The notes below the pieces were generated by a model. It was not told where the DNA came from. It worked only from the letters and a program-made list of their open reading frames with translations, and ran no database searches. From positions 1-34,664 of the forward strand of contig LT649349.1 of NCBI GenBank assembly GCA_900128395.1: a DNA stretch of 34,664 bases. The letters run 5' to 3'. Positions 30,476 through 34,664 of the stretch are shown in pieces. Within the stretch, counting starts at the first letter, position 1, and each line of letters opens with the position of its first letter. The stretch is from Stramenopiles sp. TOSAG23-2 (Eukaryota > Sar). A program made the position numbers and the translations under genes.

Positions 30476-32558
30476 CTAACGAAAATTTCTCCTATTATCA
30501 GCTTTATTCATCACCGTTGTATATCCAAATGCAGAATAGGTAGGTTTCTTTTTCAATTGTTTTAATTCCTCTTGTTTTTCTTTTAAACGTTTTCTTTCAT
30601 CGATTGTTTTTTGATGTAATACCATATTCGCTTTCATTAATTCTTGTTGTTTACGTTTTTCTTCAAACATTTTACCTTTTGTTTTGATTGAAATATTTCT
30701 CATTTGTTCCGCTTTTTGCTCTACACTCCATAATGCACGTTGAAACGTTTCTTTTTCATTAATTTTTAATTTCAATAAATTATGCATATCTTTACATGCT
30801 TCTTTTACATTTTGCAATTCTTTTTCCAAACGAATTACTTTGTTTTCTGCATAGGCACGTCCAGAACGTTCGTTTTCCAATTCAGACATTGCTTTTGATA
30901 AATTAATATTCATCATTTCCACTTGTGTCATTCCTTCATCGTATTGTTTGCGATAACGTTCGCATTCATTTTTCAATTCATTTGACATGATACGTTCTTG
31001 ATTCAATGATTGCGTCAATGTATCACTATCTAATTTTGCATTTTGTAATTTCTTACGTGCTTCCACTAAACGTTCAGCTGCATGTTCCAATGCACGTCTT
31101 GGGTATAATAATGGCCCAACACGTATACCTAATTTGGCTAAATCTTTCGCAGTTGCCTCCGAACCTAATGTATTATACAATGTCATCAAACCATTCAATG
31201 TTATACCACCATTATGGTTATCAACACCATTTGCCATACATAGACCAAGTAACGTAGCTTCCGTATAACGTTCATTGTTCCCCAATGCAACTTGCAATGT
31301 ATTCATCTCACGTGCATTTAGTACACCATCATTATCTTTATCAAATTTAGTAAAGACATCACATACACCTTCTACCACCCAATCACCTAATGATTTTGTC
31401 ATTGCATCTGTATTTTTTAATGCTCCTTTTTCAGCAGCAGTTGGTGAATTGAATGTATTATTCTTGTTATTATTAATATCTTGGGATGGTGATGCAGACA
31501 TTACATTACGTAATTCATTTGCAGCAACGGTAACACGATCAATTTCTATTTGCAACAATGTAACTTTACTACGTTCTTCCGTTAATAAATTTTTCATTGT
31601 ATTCATTTGTGATGAAATCACTGAATTTTGCTTGGCTAAATTCATATTTGTTTTTTCCAAGTGACGTAAACGATTGAATAGATTCTGTTGTTTTTTTTCA
31701 ATTAATAATATGTGTTAGTTGATCATGTATTTATTTTATATCGTATAATATGTGAATAAAAATATTAAATAGGGGGAACGAACCGTATAAAATTTTTGTA
31801 AGATAGGTCCAGTCTATGTATATATATATTTAAAAATATACGCCATAGAGGATGGATGATAGATATATATAAGAGACACACATGATATTAAAGGAAAAAG
31901 ATTTTGTTACAAAAATAATATATATTTGATATATTAATTACAATATTCAAATATATATTGTTTCACGATTGAAACGTTAGTATTAACGATGTATATATGT
32001 GTATATATGTATGAGTTGTATATGGAATTTATTGTGTGTGTGTATATATATATATATATATGTATGTATGAAGAAAGATGATGAAGAGATAAAAGTGTGT
32101 TTTTAAGATATATAGATATTTCATGTACTTACTTGTTTTCCACTAACTGCATCTAATTTTTTCGTCAATTCTGTGACTTCCGTATCTAAAGTAGATTGAT
32201 CAATACGTATCTCATTATTCTGTATGATTCTATCATTATCATTACTACTTCTATATGATGTTAGCAAATTATTATGACGCGTTGGACTTGGTAATACTTC
32301 ATGCGTACGTAATTCAGACGCCCATCTTAAATTGCTAGCACTATCGGTATATGCACCTTTACTGATATGCTTTAAATTGTTGAAATTATGTTTTTGTGGC
32401 GATTTAGAACGTTTTCCTTTTTTTTTTGAAGATGTAGTTAATTTGTTTGTCTTTTTTTTCTTTGAACTACTTTTTGTTGTAATTTTCAATTTCGATTTTG
32501 GTGTTTTTGAATTTGATATAACATTAGAAGATGGACTAGATGCCATCATCATCATCAT
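30476..32558 (-). CDS. EF-hand and coiled-coil protein (at least 2 exons)
   Basis: Exon 32558-32133 (donor GTAAGTAC) and exon 31684-30476 (acceptor AACAG) join in phase 0 to 544 residues through a 448-nt intron, the longest in the window. The N-terminus is basic and Ser/Lys-rich. The middle has one canonical EF-hand loop (DKDNDGVLNARE, about 257-268) and a second degenerate helix-loop-helix (DNHNGGITLNGLM). From about residue 330 on it is a long coiled coil (EHAAERLVEARKKLQNAKL to KRLKEKQEELKQLKKK). The end is PTYSAFGYTTVMNKADNRR. The architecture suits a Ca2+-responsive cytoskeletal or flagellar protein; I do not recognise the family. The ATG run at 32558 may be internal, because a probable 5' exon lies upstream. 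Confidence 0.75.
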
Positions 32559-32961
32559 ATTGTTATTCTTCTTATTATTATTATTCGTCGTCTTTTTCTT
32601 TTTTTTCTCAAAGCGTAAGAATTAAGGTTTTCCATCGATTTGTATTTGTTGCGGCCGGGGCGGTTGTACACATTTTAATAAAATATACACAAGTTAGTCG
32701 CTATAAATATAGTTGATTGATTGATTGATTGATACAACTGGAAGATATGTAGAGAGAGAGAGATATGTTTGATTAGAGAGAGATCAATGATACATAGTAT
32801 AAACAACAACCATGAAACATGTCTTTGAAACAGATGCAAACAATGCAACTATAAATCCATTGTATATACAAAAAAATACATCTGTAGAAACGACAACAAC
32901 AGAAAAATCATATTGTTATTCTTCTTATTATTATTATTCGTCGTCTTTTTCTTTTTTTTCT
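32556..32961. repeat. 53-bp direct repeat pair flanking 300 bp
   Basis: 32556-32608 and 32909-32961 are identical as read (CATATTGTTATTCTTCTTAT, ATTCGTCGTCTTTTTC). On the minus strand both read KKKKKTTNNNNKKNNN and lie in coding frames, one at the end of the upstream frame and one at the start of the EF-hand gene. The 300 bp between them has no coding character. Confidence 0.85.
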
Positions 32962-33283
32962 TTTTCCTTGAACTGCCACTTGGTGTTAACACTGGTCTAC
33001 TAAAAGATTGTTCAACACGTTCATGATATGTTGAACGTGGCGTTTTACCTTTTCCATAACTAGCTGTTTTGGAATTTGGTGTGTTTATAAATGCTTGTCT
33101 AGAGACGGAGCCATCGATCCATTGCGTTGTGGATTCATCATTTGCTAATGTATTTCTAGATGCTTGTCCCCATAATATGGATTGCGTATGTTGCGGTGCG
33201 GATAAATCTATTTCCGGTTGTTGATTTCCATTATTATTATTATTATTTCTTTTCGCACCTGGTAACAATGATGATAACGACAT
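32849..33283 (-). CDS. Probable 5' exon of the EF-hand gene (or a separate short protein)
   Basis: Starts with ATG at 33283 (MSLSSLLPGAKR). 144 codons. Residues 1-107 look coding: GNQQPEIDLSAPQHTQSILWG, DESTTQWIDGSVSRQAF, SKTASYGKGKTPRSTYHERV. It then runs into the 53-bp repeat (KKKKTTNNNN), after which the frame becomes meaningless (MIFLLLSFLQM). Because the EF-hand gene begins with the same repeat, and its frame stays open upstream to an acceptor-like CTTACGCTTTGAG near 32604, the two are probably one gene split by an intron or an insertion. I cannot identify the donor. Confidence 0.5.
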   Translation of the reverse strand: MSLSSLLPGAKRNNNNNNGNQQPEIDLSAPQHTQSILWGQASRNTLANDESTTQWIDGSVSRQAFINTPNSKTASYGKGKTPRSTYHERVEQSFSRPVLTPSGSSRKKKKKKKTTNNNNKKNNNMIFLLLSFLQMYFFVYTMDL

Positions 33284-33736
33284 GATGGTGGGGGTTCTCG
33301 TTCTTGTTCTTGTTATACAATGTTGTAATCAATCGCAATTTTGTTTTCTTTCCGATGTTTTCTTTTTGTGTTGTACATCTTATCTCTCTCTCTCTTCAAT
33401 TGGGTTTTCCATCATGAAATCATACACACTTTGCGAACGGATTTTAGGTCCACTTCTTCGTACTTGTTGTATACTGAATATATGATATATCCCTATCAAT
33501 CAAGACAAAAACACAAAATAATGTAATAAAAATGTGGTTTTTGTCGGCTTAATGTTATATCTGCAATGCTATATCAGTGATATAATAGTATGTACCTAGT
33601 AATATGTGATAGCAGGTAAATACAACGGCACTAGGTTTTTGAACAAAGTTAAGTTAGAGAGAGAGCGATTGATTGATAGGTAATACTAAGTTAAACAAGT
33701 ACAATTTATAGTATTCTAAAATAAATGAGGTAACTT
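33284..33736. other. Intergenic, with a dispersed repeat word
   Basis: ATAGCAGGTAAATACAACGG...AGGTTTTTGAAC at about 33609-33645 resembles 78-112. The region also serves as the upstream flank of the MSLSSLLPG frame. No coding feature is supported. Confidence 0.45.
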
Positions 33737-34656
33737 TTAAACAACACAGCGTTCTACGTTTTTATAGCTTTTACAAACTTCGAAGATTTCGTTTTTGCCA
33801 GCATTAGTGACATTGTTGTTATACAAAGCAAGATGTGTCATTCCTTTCATTTCTTTCAATGCAGGTACAAGCTTTTCAATACCAATATCAGTGATGGCGT
33901 TATTCTCCAATTGAAGACCTGCCATTCCTTTCATTTCTTTCAATGCAGGTACAAGCATTTCAATACCAATATCAGTAATTTTGATATTATACAAATGAAG
34001 CCATGCCATTCCTTTCATTTCTTTCAATGCAGGTACAAGCTTTTCAATACCAATATCAGTGATTTTGTTACTACCCAAACCAAGACGTCTCATTCCTTTC
34101 ATTTCTTTCAATGCAGGTACAAGCATTTCAATACCAATATCAGTGATTTTGTTATTATGCAAATAAAGACGTGCCGTATTTATCAACTCCATGACCTTGA
34201 GAATAGTCTCTCGTGTCAAAGATTCTCCCCCCTTTGTTATTGTTGGTGTTGCCAATATTTTGTTACCGCCGTTCCGAAAAAAATCATCGCACATTGGCAA
34301 ATCTTCTTTTGTATACCATTCACATGATTGATAATTATTTTTTAACAAATATGTTTCTTTCGTATGAACCATCGTATCTGGTATAATAGAAATAATAATA
34401 GATATTACTAGAAATAACATCATAAACATGACAACACGTTTATGAATGTTATTATTCTTTTCATCTATTATATTATATAGTATTGTAGCTTGTGCAATAA
34501 GGACATATGATATCCATATATATACATATATATGATCATAATTTGGTATCAACAACCATAATACAATAATTGGTATGATTAAAAACAATATCGCACGAAA
34601 AATAATCCAATAAACTTACCTTTTGCAATACGCGCTGCTCTCATAATTAAACTCAT
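33737..34656 (-). CDS. Leucine-rich-repeat membrane protein using a shared first exon
   Basis: Proposed exons 34656-34620 (MSLIMRAARIAK plus one base) and 34464-33737, with an intron 34619-34465 (GTAAGT to ATAATAG, 155 nt). They join in frame to 254 residues. The first exon is a copy of that of the 29.5-kb gene. Exon 2 encodes DEKNNNIHKRVV, one membrane helix (MFMMLFLVISIIISII), an exported segment with Cys pairs (CEWYTKEDLPMCDDF), then four nearly identical 28-residue repeats of the ribonuclease-inhibitor type (NKITDIGIEMLVPALKEMKG) and a capped end (NNVTNAGKNEIFEVCK). Without the exon-1 splice the first in-frame ATG is 34429 (MFMMLFL...), giving a signal-anchored protein of 230 residues. 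The repeats are certain; the 5' structure is inference. Confidence 0.7.
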
Positions 34657-34664
34657 TTTGTTTC
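34605..34664 (-). repeat. Inverted copy of the exon-1/donor cassette at the window edge
   Basis: The complement of 34605-34664 matches 29427-29486 over 60 bases with one mismatch, covering leader GAAACAAA, the ATG, exon 1 and the GTAAGTTTAT donor. Similarity then stops. The window ends exactly where the tandem unit at 29524 begins, so the extent of the copy beyond the edge is unknown. Confidence 0.9.

Noticed and set aside
33833-34327. Plus-strand frame of 164 codons with a periodic FHFFQCRYK pattern
   Set aside because: Its periodicity comes from the 84-bp LRR repeats encoded on the opposite strand.

Overview
This is nuclear DNA of a very AT-rich eukaryotic microbe. The genes carry spliceosomal introns (GTAAGT or GTATGT donors, AG acceptors, mostly about 80-155 nt, one about 450 nt), use the standard code (TAA, TAG and TGA all act as stops), and have homopolymeric Q, N, T, S and K tracts inside otherwise conserved proteins. 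The gene set (PEX5, XPD, ISCA2, LACTB2, a polycystin-type channel, a tubulin-tyrosine-ligase-like protein, a Hv1-type proton-channel remnant) fits a heterotrophic or mixotrophic, probably flagellated protist. A stramenopile is my best guess from general resemblance only.

Layout. 0.6-1.8 kb: three-exon LACTB2-like metallo-beta-lactamase-fold gene (+). 2.3-3.5 kb: PUB-domain protein with a Q-rich middle and a C-terminal PEX14-like/PEX39-like KPWE segment (+). 3.9-4.5 kb: truncated Hv1-like gene (-). 4.7-5.5 kb: foldback elements and a long poly(A) tract. 5.8-7.7 kb: PEX5 (+). 8.2-8.4 kb: 3' scrap of an ankyrin gene (-). 8.4-10.0 kb: secreted barrel-like protein (-). 10.3-13.2 kb: two ankyrin paralogues, both interrupted by tandem duplications (+). 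13.4-16.2 kb: XPD/ERCC2 helicase (-). 16.8-17.8 kb: divergent ankyrin relative (+). 18.0-18.2 kb: MITE-like foldback. 18.5-19.2 kb: ISCA2 (+). 19.3-22.6 kb: coiled-coil/polycystin channel (-). 23.5-26.3 kb: membrane-anchored TTL-like protein (+). 26.9-28.0 kb: secreted EGF plus collagen-like protein (-). 28.4-29.1 kb: two diverged direct-repeat pairs. 29.4-29.8 kb: small mitochondrial-type protein with duplicated first exon (+). 30.5-33.3 kb: EF-hand/coiled-coil protein and a probable 5' exon (-). 33.7-34.7 kb: leucine-rich-repeat membrane protein (-), whose first exon is a copy of the one at 29.5 kb.

Neighbouring genes do not form one pathway. The exceptions are the peroxisome-related pair (PUB-KPWE gene and PEX5) and the ankyrin family cluster. 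The strongest theme is structural. Five short (97-173 bp), perfect or near-perfect tandem duplications lie inside genes. At least one, at the XPD 3' end, carries AG|GT so that splicing would remove exactly one copy and restore the frame, which is the signature expected of an intron born by tandem duplication. A second theme is reuse of a 5' exon: the exon-1/donor cassette at 29.4-29.6 kb occurs again in inverted orientation at the window edge, where it gives a start and an in-frame splice for the LRR gene. Assembly error is a serious alternative for both themes and is kept open below.
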